In this document: positions 1-6,952 of the stretch, one piece after another
How positions within the stretch are numbered: position 1 is the first letter of the stretch
How the letters are laid out: every line of letters begins with the position of its first letter
Assembly (NCBI GenBank): GCA_964503615.1
Contig: CAZDBA010000109.1
Span: 1 to 16,928, forward strand
Source of the DNA: CAZDBA01 sp964503615
GTDB lineage: Bacteria > Planctomycetota > Planctomycetia > Pirellulales > Pirellulaceae
Reading direction: 5' to 3'
Length of the DNA: 16,928 bases
Notes under the pieces: generated by a model
What the model saw: the letters and a program-made list of their open reading frames with translations, nothing else
Database searches by the model: none
What the model was told of the DNA's origin: nothing
Program-made: the position numbers and the translations under genes

Positions 1-160
1 TCTTGGTTGGCCAACTTTTGGTTCGACGATGGCTTACACGCCGGTCTCAAGAGGCAAAACAACAATGAAGTAATGTCTCTTTGAACCTAACGAGCTGTCG
101 TCCAAAGCGAAAACGCCGAAGCTGATCCCTTAGGACAGCATGCGTTTTCCAATTTCAACA

Positions 161-415
161 TCAATAAAAACCACGCATAAGGACGTAAGCGGACATAACC
201 AAGGTTCCTACCGTCGCCCAAACGCAAAGCCACAAGGCTACTGAGCGACTGGTAGGTTTGCAATCGTACCCCCAGCTTGCACCAGGAATCGCAAAAGCCA
301 GTACGAGAATGGTGTGGAACATCGTTACGCTCGAAGCCCCATACGTAAAAATAGAAACAAGCATTGCTATTCCAAGCGTAACGAGCATCAAGGTTCGGAT
401 ACTGATTCTACTCAT
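161..415 (-). CDS. Small three-helix membrane protein, planctomycete type
   Basis: This 84-residue protein has three hydrophobic stretches (about residues 8-25, 31-48 and 58-80) and almost no soluble part, so it should sit in the cytoplasmic membrane. Its N-terminus, with SIRTLMLVTLGIA near residue 5, resembles a start seen on many small membrane proteins of planctomycetes; that link is from memory of the group. The ATG at 415 is preceded by a purine-rich GGGTGG a few bases upstream. It begins 14 bases after the stop of the gene encoding the secreted TIGR03067-like protein, so it is probably the last gene of the xseA-led operon. No catalytic motif is visible and its function is unknown. Confidence 0.6.
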   Translation of the reverse strand: MSRISIRTLMLVTLGIAMLVSIFTYGASSVTMFHTILVLAFAIPGASWGYDCKPTSRSVALWLCVWATVGTLVMSAYVLMRGFY

Positions 416-429
416 AGGCCACCCATAGT

Positions 430-984
430 TTAGTTTTGAGCTTCCTCTTTTGTCGCGGAGATGAGCACGAACGGATGCTCATCGTCAAACGAGGGCGGAT
501 GAACCAATCTCATACCGTCTTCGAATTTGACGGGAACTAATGGAAGCCCCATTCGCATCGTGCCTTCTTCTTGCAACTCAATTATGCAAGGCAATTTTTC
601 GTCACGCCCATCTTTTACTCTTATAAAGGTAATTTGAACGGGTGTGGTCTTGTTATTGAATTCGATTCGCATCTTTTGAAATTGCTCTTCGTCATCTTCG
701 CCCATATTAACAATCGCCATCTCCTCAGAAAACTCAATCCCCATCAACATTCCTTTTTCGGTCTCGAGATTCCTTTCGCCGACAGAAGTCGTTTTGACAG
801 TCCATTTTCCAGCCAAATCTTCGAGAGCCAAAGCGGACTCTTCCTCTTCCGCTTCCTCTTCCTGAACGAAGACAGTTTCTTCTTGCGATGTTTCACTTGA
901 GGGTATTCCGTTAAAGCCGTCCTGAGCCAGAAATGTCGCAAAGCAAAAGAATGCAGCGAACGAAAACAAATTTGATTGATACAT
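430..984 (-). CDS. Secreted protein with TIGR03067-like domain
   Basis: The frame is open upstream to 1050, but the ATG at 984 is chosen. It has GGAG at 990-993 with a 5-base spacer, and it gives a 184-residue protein beginning with a short hydrophobic signal segment (FSFAAFFCFATFLA). An acidic, glutamate-rich linker follows at about residues 30-55, then a globular part from about residue 57. That part starts LAGKWTV and contains PVQITF, a GRDEKLPCIIEL segment and a terminal PPSFDDEHPFVLISATK. The layout resembles the planctomycete TIGR03067 domain (LxGxW start, P-x-x-I strand, late RP-F-type motif), though the match is divergent. It is probably exported or membrane-anchored. The gene starts 19 bases after the DUF2293 gene. 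No enzymatic residues are recognised. Confidence 0.68.
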   Translation of the reverse strand: MYQSNLFSFAAFFCFATFLAQDGFNGIPSSETSQEETVFVQEEEAEEEESALALEDLAGKWTVKTTSVGERNLETEKGMLMGIEFSEEMAIVNMGEDDEEQFQKMRIEFNNKTTPVQITFIRVKDGRDEKLPCIIELQEEGTMRMGLPLVPVKFEDGMRLVHPPSFDDEHPFVLISATKEEAQN

Positions 985-1003
985 GGTTACTCCAAAGAAA
1001 AAA

Positions 1004-1684
1004 TTATTCAAAATCCAAAGCCAAACACAGTGGGCATGATTCCTTGTCAATTTGGTCGCCGCTGCGAAATGATTTTAAGCGTTTTCGCGATGCCTCGGCT
1101 AGCATCCTGCGGACCTCGCGACGTTTACCTTTGACCCGTGGTATTTTCATGTTGTCGTAGGCAGTTGTTTGATGTCGCATCCAGGCGATTACAGCCGATT
1201 CCGCGCGTCGCTGGACAGGAATCCGCTGAGTCCGTGCGACCGTGCCGCTTCCGACAGGCGTGGCGTGGGTCGTGACTGCAGTTGCTAGTTTCTCTGCGAT
1301 TTGGGAATGGCAATCTGCGAAATCTAAAAACTCAAGAACCGCATTGTGAAACTCGTCAATGTAAGCATTCTGTTTCTTTTCACGTTGTTTCGCCGCGGAG
1401 GCCTTGCGTTTGGCATAAGCGTCGGTTGCGCGTTCGGCCGTCAGTTCGCCCCGAACCGCTTCGATCCGATCCGCGGGAGCCCAGACGCCCAATGAAAAAG
1501 TGCGTCTTCCTTTTTTTTGTTTAACGGTCCAACTCGGGCCTCGTGATTTGACGCGCCGAGTCATACCCGCATCGCCCGGTGGAAGCAGTTCCCATTTGGC
1601 GGGAATTTGAAGCACCTTCCCTTCGGCAGTTTTGACAGTTCGACTACTAGGTCCGGGAGCGACAACCCGCGTCTCGTTTGGCAT
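1004..1684 (-). CDS. DUF2293 domain protein
   Basis: This is a basic 226-residue soluble protein. The N-terminal part (about residues 25-75) reads WELLPPGDAG...PSWTVKQKKGRRTFSLGVWAP. A highly charged helical stretch covers residues 80-110, and the conserved core at about 127-206 contains HATPVGSGTVARTQRI, AVIAWMRHQTTAYDNM and KGKRREVRRMLAEAS. That core matches what I know of DUF2293, a family without assigned function. The C-terminus carries CPLC (residues 217-220), a possible half metal site. The many Arg and Lys residues would suit nucleic-acid binding, but that is inference. The ATG at 1684 has GAGAAG about 8 bases upstream. It lies 28 bases after xseB and 19 bases before the TIGR03067-like gene, suggesting co-transcription with exonuclease VII. 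Confidence 0.87.
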   Translation of the reverse strand: MPNETRVVAPGPSSRTVKTAEGKVLQIPAKWELLPPGDAGMTRRVKSRGPSWTVKQKKGRRTFSLGVWAPADRIEAVRGELTAERATDAYAKRKASAAKQREKKQNAYIDEFHNAVLEFLDFADCHSQIAEKLATAVTTHATPVGSGTVARTQRIPVQRRAESAVIAWMRHQTTAYDNMKIPRVKGKRREVRRMLAEASRKRLKSFRSGDQIDKESCPLCLALDFE

Positions 1685-1712
1685 CTGTATTTCTTCTCAG
1701 GTGTATCAACTG

Positions 1713-2054
1713 CTAAAACAACGAGGATTCGTTCGGATCTTCGTCTGAGAAATCGTCTTCATCGACCTCATCATCTGGCTCGCCGCCGTTTGCTGGTCCG
1801 GAAGCAAATTCATTCAGCCGAGCATTTCCCGCATCGTCGATATCGACCAACAGCCGAATCTGGCCTTCCGCCTTTTGTAGCGCCGCATAGCAATCGCGCA
1901 AATGCTTAACGCCCGCTTCGTATCTGGACATCGACTCGTCCAAACTCAGCTCACCTCCCTCTAGCTCGCTCACAACCGATTCCAACTCGGCGAGTGAGCC
2001 TTCGAAAGTCACTCCCGATTCGGTTGATTTAGCACTCTTCTTTTTCTTCGCCAT
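1713..2054 (-). CDS. xseB: Exodeoxyribonuclease VII small subunit
   Basis: XseB joins XseA to form exonuclease VII, which degrades single-stranded DNA from both ends into oligonucleotides and acts in mismatch repair and DNA-damage processing. The family core spans about residues 16-70: FEGSLAELESVVSELEGGELSLDESMSRYEAGVKHL can be followed piecewise as the expected two-helix hairpin with the ELE-G-LSLDES signature. At 113 residues it is longer than the usual roughly 80, because of a lysine-rich start (AKKKKSAK) and a strongly acidic C-terminal tail from about residue 85 (DDEVDEDDFSDED). Its ATG lies two bases after the xseA stop, so translation is probably coupled. The tail is unusual but low-complexity, and its role is unknown. 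Confidence 0.95.
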   Translation of the reverse strand: MAKKKKSAKSTESGVTFEGSLAELESVVSELEGGELSLDESMSRYEAGVKHLRDCYAALQKAEGQIRLLVDIDDAGNARLNEFASGPANGGEPDDEVDEDDFSDEDPNESSLF

Positions 2055-2056
2055 GC

Positions 2057-3262
2057 TTACTCTGTACTTTCAACTCGACTGATAATCTTGCCATTCTCGA
2101 GTTTGGTTTCAATTCTATCACCTTCGGCCACGGTCGACGAATCCCGAACGGTCCGCCCTTTAGACGTCGTTAAACTATATCCTCTCGCCAAAGTACCAAG
2201 GGGACTGAGCGATTCCAGCTTTGCCGCCAACTCCCCCTGTCGCTGTTTGGCTATTTGTAACCGCTGGTTAATGCGTGCCGTAATTCGCTCCGAAACCGAA
2301 TCCAGCAGCATCGTCTTTTGATGAATTCGATCGAGCGGCCTTTGCAACACCGACCTCGATGCGATCACCCCCAATCGAGAACGAGCCTGAACAACACGAT
2401 TGGAAAGTGCTCGTTTGATTCGGCGGTGTTGCTCGTTCAAACTGTTAATGATCTCTGCCTGATCGGGAACTAACCGCTCCGCTGCCTCCGAAGGCGTCAA
2501 TGCCCTCACGTCCGCTACGTAATCGCAAAGACAATTATCTATTTCGTGCCCCACACCAGAGATCACCGGGATCTTCGATTCATAGATCGCTTTGCACAGT
2601 GTCTCGTCATTGAAACACCAGAGGTCCTCGGCACTCCCCCCGCCGCGGGTGACCACGATAGCGTCGACAGCCGGGCGGATCATACCTGCTTTGCGGACCG
2701 AATTTGCAATCAACGGGCCAACACCGTCGCCTTGCACGGCTGTCGGAACCACGATCACCTTCAATCCTGGCCATCGCCTCGCAACGACTTGCAAAAAGTC
2801 ATGAACGGCGGCACCCTTTGGACTGGTCACCACCGCAACCGTTTTGGGGAATCGAGGCAAAGGCCGCTTGCGTGCAGCATCGAACCACCCCAATTTCTTC
2901 AGCTTTCGCTTGAGGTTTTCCAGTGCAAGCTGCTTACCCCCGACGCCAACCTGATGGGCCTGCCGAACCGCCAACTGATACGAGCCCCTTGGCGGGTAGA
3001 CATCGACATTTCCAAGGCACAACAGCTCCATCCCGTCTTTGAGATCAAAGTCGATTCGCCACAAGTTGCTTTCCCAAATCATCGCACCGATCTGAGCGGA
3101 ATCGTCTTTCAGGCTGAAATACAGGTGTCCTGAGCGGGCTTGCATCAGCCCCGACACCTCACCACGCACCCAGACGTTGGAAAACCCTTGATTCAACCGA
3201 GCCTTGATTTGTTGGGTGATCTGGGCGACCGTCAGAGCCTTAGGTTTTTGGGATTGGGACAT
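2057..3262 (-). CDS. xseA: Exodeoxyribonuclease VII large subunit
   Basis: XseA is the catalytic subunit of exonuclease VII. The protein of 401 residues has an N-terminal OB-fold region (about 8-105, with WVRGEVSGL and SGHLYFSLKD), then the catalytic domain with TSPKGAAVHDF (146-156), TRGGGSAEDLW (205-215), GVGHEIDN (236-243) and DYVADVRALTPSEAAE (247-262). A helical region follows, and the family's C-terminal motif SPLGTLARGYSLT is present. Family members usually have 400-460 residues. The frame stays open to 3370, but the 36 extra residues lie before the conserved start, and MSQSQKPKALTVAQI at 3262 fits the family. No clear Shine-Dalgarno sequence precedes this ATG. It is the first gene of a minus-strand operon and diverges from guaB. 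Confidence 0.96.
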   Translation of the reverse strand: MSQSQKPKALTVAQITQQIKARLNQGFSNVWVRGEVSGLMQARSGHLYFSLKDDSAQIGAMIWESNLWRIDFDLKDGMELLCLGNVDVYPPRGSYQLAVRQAHQVGVGGKQLALENLKRKLKKLGWFDAARKRPLPRFPKTVAVVTSPKGAAVHDFLQVVARRWPGLKVIVVPTAVQGDGVGPLIANSVRKAGMIRPAVDAIVVTRGGGSAEDLWCFNDETLCKAIYESKIPVISGVGHEIDNCLCDYVADVRALTPSEAAERLVPDQAEIINSLNEQHRRIKRALSNRVVQARSRLGVIASRSVLQRPLDRIHQKTMLLDSVSERITARINQRLQIAKQRQGELAAKLESLSPLGTLARGYSLTTSKGRTVRDSSTVAEGDRIETKLENGKIISRVESTE

Positions 3263-3409
3263 CGAAAATCGAGTACGCAGGGAATGAAACAGTCGGTAAG
3301 GAAACGCCAAAGCGGGATCGAACCGAAGCTGGGGAACCGTCTTCGAACAACCAGCCGTAAGCCCAACCATCGTAACTATTCAAAGTTGTCCAAGATAGCT
3401 GCCAGACCG

Positions 3410-3438
3410 TTGTAAAAAATCGTGGAAGAGTCAATAAT
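3410..3438 (+). promoter_or_regulatory. Putative sigma-70-type promoter of guaB
   Basis: TTGTAA at 3410-3415 and AATAAT at 3433-3438 are separated by 17 bases. They match the -35 and -10 consensus at 4 of 6 and 5 of 6 positions. Transcription would start near 3445, giving a leader of about 34 bases before the ATG at 3479 and excluding the in-frame GTG at 3422 as a start. The site was found by eye in the divergent xseA-guaB spacer. Planctomycete promoter consensus is not well known to me, so this is tentative. Confidence 0.42.
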
Positions 3439-3478
3439 AGGTCGCCATAACCCTAAACACTTATGGCAGAACTTTTCG

Positions 3479-4996
3479 ATGTCTCTAGCTTCAGAAACCC
3501 AGCAAAATTCGACTTCTTCAAGCAAAAAGAAGATCGGAGCACCTTCAATCACTTTTGATGACGTGCTGATCAAACCTCGGTACAGCGAGGTTGTTCCTTC
3601 CGAAGTCGATCTTAGTACCCAGTTGACCGCCCGGGTTCGGCTCAACATCCCGCTGCTTAGCTCGCCCATGGACACCGTCACCGAAAGCTCGATGGCGATC
3701 GCTTTGGCAAAAGTCGGCGGCATCGGCGTGATCCACAAGAACATGTCGATCGAGGGGCAGACGAAAGAGGTCACCAAAGTTAAACGCTCCGCCAACGGAA
3801 TCATTTCCGATCCAGTAACCCTGAACCCAGACGCGACCGTGGGACAAGCCAAAGAGGTGATGAACCAACAGAACGTCAGTGGCATCCCGATTGTGCTAGC
3901 TGATGGCAAATTGGTTGGAATTTTGACACGACGTGACTTGCGCTTTCTCGAGACGCTGGATGAGTTTGTTTCCCAAGTAATGACCAAGGATGAACTGGTA
4001 ACGGCTACAGGGAATGTAACGCTTGCAGAAGCTGAGAAAATTTTAACGGCTAAAAAGGTGGAGAAACTTCTACTGGTTGACGAAGAAAGGAAACTGAAGG
4101 GTCTTATCACGATCAAAGACATCGCGATGATGAAGCGTTTCCCAAATGCTTGCAAAGATCAACAGGGTCGATTGCGAGTGGGAGCTGCCGTTGGGGTCCA
4201 TGACCTTGAGCGAGCGGAAAGCCTGATCAATGCCGATGTAGATGTCTTGATTCTTGATAGTGCTCACGGTCATTCACTCAACGTGATCCAAACGATCAAA
4301 GCGATCAAGGAGCGTTGGGGTATCGAGGTGGTTGCGGGAAACGTAGCCACAGCGGAGGGCTGTGAGGCTCTGATCGAAGCAGGTGCTGACGCCGTAAAGG
4401 TCGGTATTGGTCCCGGTTCGATATGTACGACTCGCGTGGTAAGCGGCATTGGCGTGCCTCAAGTCTCCGCGATTATTGAGGCGTCCGAAGTCGCCGCGAA
4501 ACACAACATACCGATTATTGCAGACGGAGGCGTCCGCTACTCAGGAGACATTACAAAGGCCATCGCCGCCGGAGCGAATTGCGTCATGATAGGCAGCTTG
4601 TTTGCCGGTTTGACCGAGAGTCCGGGGGAAATGATTCTGTACCAGGGGCGCACCTTTAAGGTGTACCGTGGCATGGGTTCATTAGGAGCCATGGCAAAAG
4701 GATCGAGTGAGAGGTATCGGCAATCAGACTCAGGCCCCGGAAAACTGGTGCCAGAAGGAGTCGAAGGCCGGGTACCTTTCAAGGGAGCACTCAGTGATTC
4801 AGTTTATCAATTGATTGGAGGTTTGCGCGCCGGAATGGGTTATTGCGGCACGCCGACCATCGATCTTTTGCGCACGGAAGCGCAATTTATTCAGGTATCC
4901 GCCGCAAGTGTTAGAGAAAGTCATCCCCATGACATCGCGATTACGCAGGAAGCTCCGAACTACAGTTCGGAATCGTCAAAGGATTCTTCAAGTTAG
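3479..4996 (+). CDS. guaB: Inosine-5'-monophosphate dehydrogenase
   Basis: GuaB oxidises IMP to XMP with NAD+, the committed step of guanine nucleotide synthesis in the cytoplasm. With the ATG at 3479 the protein has 505 residues, the usual size. The TIM barrel starts at ITFDDVLIKP (about 24-33), followed by SSPMDTVTE (61-69). Two CBS domains are inserted at about residues 105-225 and probably bind regulatory adenine nucleotides. The catalytic loop GIGPGSICTTR carries Cys316, and ADGGVR (348-353), GSLFAG (372-377), YRGMGS (396-401) and the flap Arg412-Tyr413 are intact. A serine-rich N-terminal tail precedes the barrel. The last 68 bases also encode the start of the next gene in another frame. 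It is divergent from xseA. Confidence 0.97.
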   Translation: MSLASETQQNSTSSSKKKIGAPSITFDDVLIKPRYSEVVPSEVDLSTQLTARVRLNIPLLSSPMDTVTESSMAIALAKVGGIGVIHKNMSIEGQTKEVTKVKRSANGIISDPVTLNPDATVGQAKEVMNQQNVSGIPIVLADGKLVGILTRRDLRFLETLDEFVSQVMTKDELVTATGNVTLAEAEKILTAKKVEKLLLVDEERKLKGLITIKDIAMMKRFPNACKDQQGRLRVGAAVGVHDLERAESLINADVDVLILDSAHGHSLNVIQTIKAIKERWGIEVVAGNVATAEGCEALIEAGADAVKVGIGPGSICTTRVVSGIGVPQVSAIIEASEVAAKHNIPIIADGGVRYSGDITKAIAAGANCVMIGSLFAGLTESPGEMILYQGRTFKVYRGMGSLGAMAKGSSERYRQSDSGPGKLVPEGVEGRVPFKGALSDSVYQLIGGLRAGMGYCGTPTIDLLRTEAQFIQVSAASVRESHPHDIAITQEAPNYSSESSKDSSS

Positions 4997-6692
4997 CCAA
5001 CATGCCGCTCTGGCATGCGGGCAACTGGTTTGGTTAGCAGTTGTCTCCGGGGTCGGCATCATGTCGATCACCGCATCAACAGCCGTCGGGCAACAATCTT
5101 ATCGCCCGCCAGTTCATGTCTCGCCAAACCAACAGTACAACAACGCGTCTAATCGTTATGCAGGAATTGCTGCACTCGAATCAAACGCTCGCCCAAACCA
5201 ACCGGTGCAAAGCGAACAGTACTATCAGGAACAGGCTCCGGTTACCGAAAACCGCTCGCCTCACTTACAGGCACGAATCGCCAACGCCTTCTCCGGCTTG
5301 GGGAATCGCAGGCAAGATCGGCGAGCGCAAAGCCAAACTCAACAGCGTCAACCTCAACGACGCCAACAGGTCGTAAACGAGCCAACGCCAGTTCAACAAT
5401 ATGCCTCTTCAGCACAGCCTGAAGAACGAGAAGAGGTACTTGAGTACGTTCCACCCCAAGTTCGAAACCAACCGGTTCGTGAAAGAGCACCGACACCAGT
5501 ACAAGCTCATCCACGTCCCGTTGAAGAAGTCGTGCAACGTCGTGCTGCCCCACAACGCTATCCAGTTCAACTGATTGAGACTAAGAAAAGCCCAAGCGTA
5601 ATGGAACGTGTCACCTCGCCTGAACAAGAGTACGCGGAGACTGTAGTTCCAGACCCTTACTACGATCAACCCAGCATCCAAGTAACGTCTGCTCAGGAAT
5701 TCGACGCAGAAGTATTGCCTGCTCTCGAAACTCAGGAGCGAGTCGTCATCAGGGAACTTCGGCAGGAGGAACCGGTTCGTCGTGTTACACAAACACCTGT
5801 TTATCCACCGATACGCCAACGCCCAAAAACCAAAGCACGCCCGATTTCAATTCTCAACACACCCAACGAAGGGACGATTGATCCCCGGTTTGGAGTTCAA
5901 GAGGACGAGGATGAGAGAATGGAAGTCGAAAACAGCTTGCGAGAGTCTTATCAAGAAATAGATGAACCAGAAGACATTACTGGGGACGAAGACGAAGACG
6001 AAGACGATTTGCTCGAAGAACTTCCAGAACGTGAAAGACAACAACTTGACAAGAGCTGTGGTGAATTGCGTTACGATTTGTTGAACGACCCGATCACCAG
6101 TATCGCCGTCGATATCAGCCCACCCAGAAGCGAACTTGTATCGCCTACCGGAGCTGAGTATCGAACTTGGACCGACCAGTTTGGTCGAACGGTTGGATCC
6201 GGTTCCGTGGCTACAGTTCGCCGAGGCTATGCTCTGGTCCAAGCCAATGGCGGCTATCAAAAAGTCCCAGTTGGAAATATGAGCGATGCCGATCTTGCTG
6301 CCATGTCCAGCTACTGGCAGCTCCCTAGCGAATGCACCATCTCGACAAGCTCGTTCACAGGACGAAACTGGATACCACAGACGGTAACCTGGAAAGCATC
6401 TAACCTTTGCCACAAGCCGCTGTTCTTTGAGAACATTCAGCTCGAACGATACGGACATTCACATGGCCCGTTCACACAGCCTATCCATTCAGCGGTTCAC
6501 TTTTTCACCAGCTTGGCTTTGGTTCCCTACAACTCGGGAATCACACCAGCCAACGAATGCCAATACGCTCTCGGATTTTACCGACCGGGCAACTGTGCAC
6601 CTTGGCTAAGAGAACCATTTCCGATCAGCCTTGCCGGAGCACAAAATCAAGCTGCTGCAGTCACAGCGGGTGCGTTTTTGTTCTTCCCATAA
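4929..6692 (+). CDS. Large secreted SHD1-domain protein, planctomycete-specific
   Basis: With the ATG at 4929 the protein has 587 residues. An arginine-rich n-region (SRLRRKLRTTVRNRQR) leads into a hydrophobic segment ending near ITASTAVG-QQ, a long signal peptide of the kind common in planctomycetes. Residues of about 55-385 are low-complexity, rich in Gln, Pro, Arg and Glu, and end in an Asp/Glu run. An SHD1-like domain follows at about 411-465 (YRTWTDQFGRT, then VPVGNMSDADLAAM). A C-terminal domain (about 470-587) contains Cys residues and NWIPQTVTWKASNLCHKPLFF, ERYGHS, and YRPGNCAPW. The later in-frame ATG at 5061 would remove the signal peptide, so the start overlapping guaB is preferred. 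A weak AGAGAAAG lies 8 bases upstream. The function is unknown; a cell-envelope structural role is a guess. Confidence 0.8.
   Translation: MTSRLRRKLRTTVRNRQRILQVSQHAALACGQLVWLAVVSGVGIMSITASTAVGQQSYRPPVHVSPNQQYNNASNRYAGIAALESNARPNQPVQSEQYYQEQAPVTENRSPHLQARIANAFSGLGNRRQDRRAQSQTQQRQPQRRQQVVNEPTPVQQYASSAQPEEREEVLEYVPPQVRNQPVRERAPTPVQAHPRPVEEVVQRRAAPQRYPVQLIETKKSPSVMERVTSPEQEYAETVVPDPYYDQPSIQVTSAQEFDAEVLPALETQERVVIRELRQEEPVRRVTQTPVYPPIRQRPKTKARPISILNTPNEGTIDPRFGVQEDEDERMEVENSLRESYQEIDEPEDITGDEDEDEDDLLEELPERERQQLDKSCGELRYDLLNDPITSIAVDISPPRSELVSPTGAEYRTWTDQFGRTVGSGSVATVRRGYALVQANGGYQKVPVGNMSDADLAAMSSYWQLPSECTISTSSFTGRNWIPQTVTWKASNLCHKPLFFENIQLERYGHSHGPFTQPIHSAVHFFTSLALVPYNSGITPANECQYALGFYRPGNCAPWLREPFPISLAGAQNQAAAVTAGAFLFFP
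5985..6007 (+). repeat. GACGAA tandem repeat inside SHD1-protein gene
   Basis: Three complete GACGAA hexamers followed by GACGA encode an Asp-Glu alternating run in the acidic segment just before the SHD1 domain. Such a repeat can change length by slippage in steps of two residues without a frameshift. Confidence 0.7.
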
Positions 6693-6725
6693 ACTGGAAA
6701 TTCAAAAACAACTTTGTACAACTCC

Positions 6726-6780
6726 AAGCCGTCTTGGCATGATCCGCAACAATTGCGGCTAACGCCAAGACGGCTTTTTT
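6726..6780 (+). terminator. Two-tier intrinsic terminator
   Basis: AAGCCGTCTTGGC (6726-6738) pairs perfectly with GCCAAGACGGCTT (6764-6776) and is followed by six T (6775-6780). The 25-base loop holds its own perfect 6-bp stem, CCGCAA (6744-6749) with TTGCGG (6753-6758). It sits 33 bases after the stop of the SHD1-protein gene and should end the guaB-SHD1 transcript. The opposite side lacks an adjacent A-tract, so it reads best for the plus strand. Confidence 0.88.
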
Positions 6781-6826
6781 GGAAACCCGACGCGTCAGCG
6801 AGGAACAGCCTGACTGCGATTTAATT

Positions 6827-6880
6827 AAACACAGATGAAAACGAGCATGTCATCAGTGTTTATCGGTGTCCATCTGTGGT
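6827..6880. repeat. Imperfect inverted repeat, possible dispersed element
   Basis: AAACACAGATGA (6827-6838) faces TCATCAGTGTTT (6850-6861), an 11 of 12 inverted match around an 11-base loop. A further CATCTGTG at 6871-6878 is also the complement of CACAGATG at 6830-6837. The wording (GTGTTTATC, GGTGTCCATC, TGTGGT) looks like the 'CACAGATGGACACAGATAAACACAGAT' type of dispersed repeat that I recall from planctomycete and other genomes, but only one copy is visible here. It lies between two convergent genes. Confidence 0.45.
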
Positions 6881-6952
6881 CCTAAGCCTCATGAGCAATA
6901 CCAGTTCGTCCTTGCTTACGCCACGGGTTACCATGACAGACGACCGCGCACT

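Noticed and set aside
1..160. Short open frames entering from the left edge on the plus strand
   Set aside because: All three plus frames are open for only 21 to 27 codons before a stop, so none can be preferred as a gene end; the rest of the stretch shows nothing.
2546..3133. A 195-codon plus-strand frame opposite xseA
   Set aside because: It lies within the conserved XseA catalytic region; its His/Arg-rich composition is typical of a shadow frame.
3422..3478. A longer guaB beginning at an in-frame GTG
   Set aside because: The 19 extra residues precede the family's usual start and would overlap the -35/-10 elements proposed at 3410-3438.
3376..4155. A 259-codon open frame on the minus strand inside guaB
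   Set aside because: It is antisense to the strongly conserved GuaB barrel and CBS region, and its translation is serine- and threonine-rich with no recognisable domain; it mirrors guaB codon use.
5847..6458. A 203-codon minus-strand frame opposite the SHD1-protein gene
   Set aside because: It is hydrophobic in one part only because it is the complement of Glu/Asp codons; no signal or family is seen.
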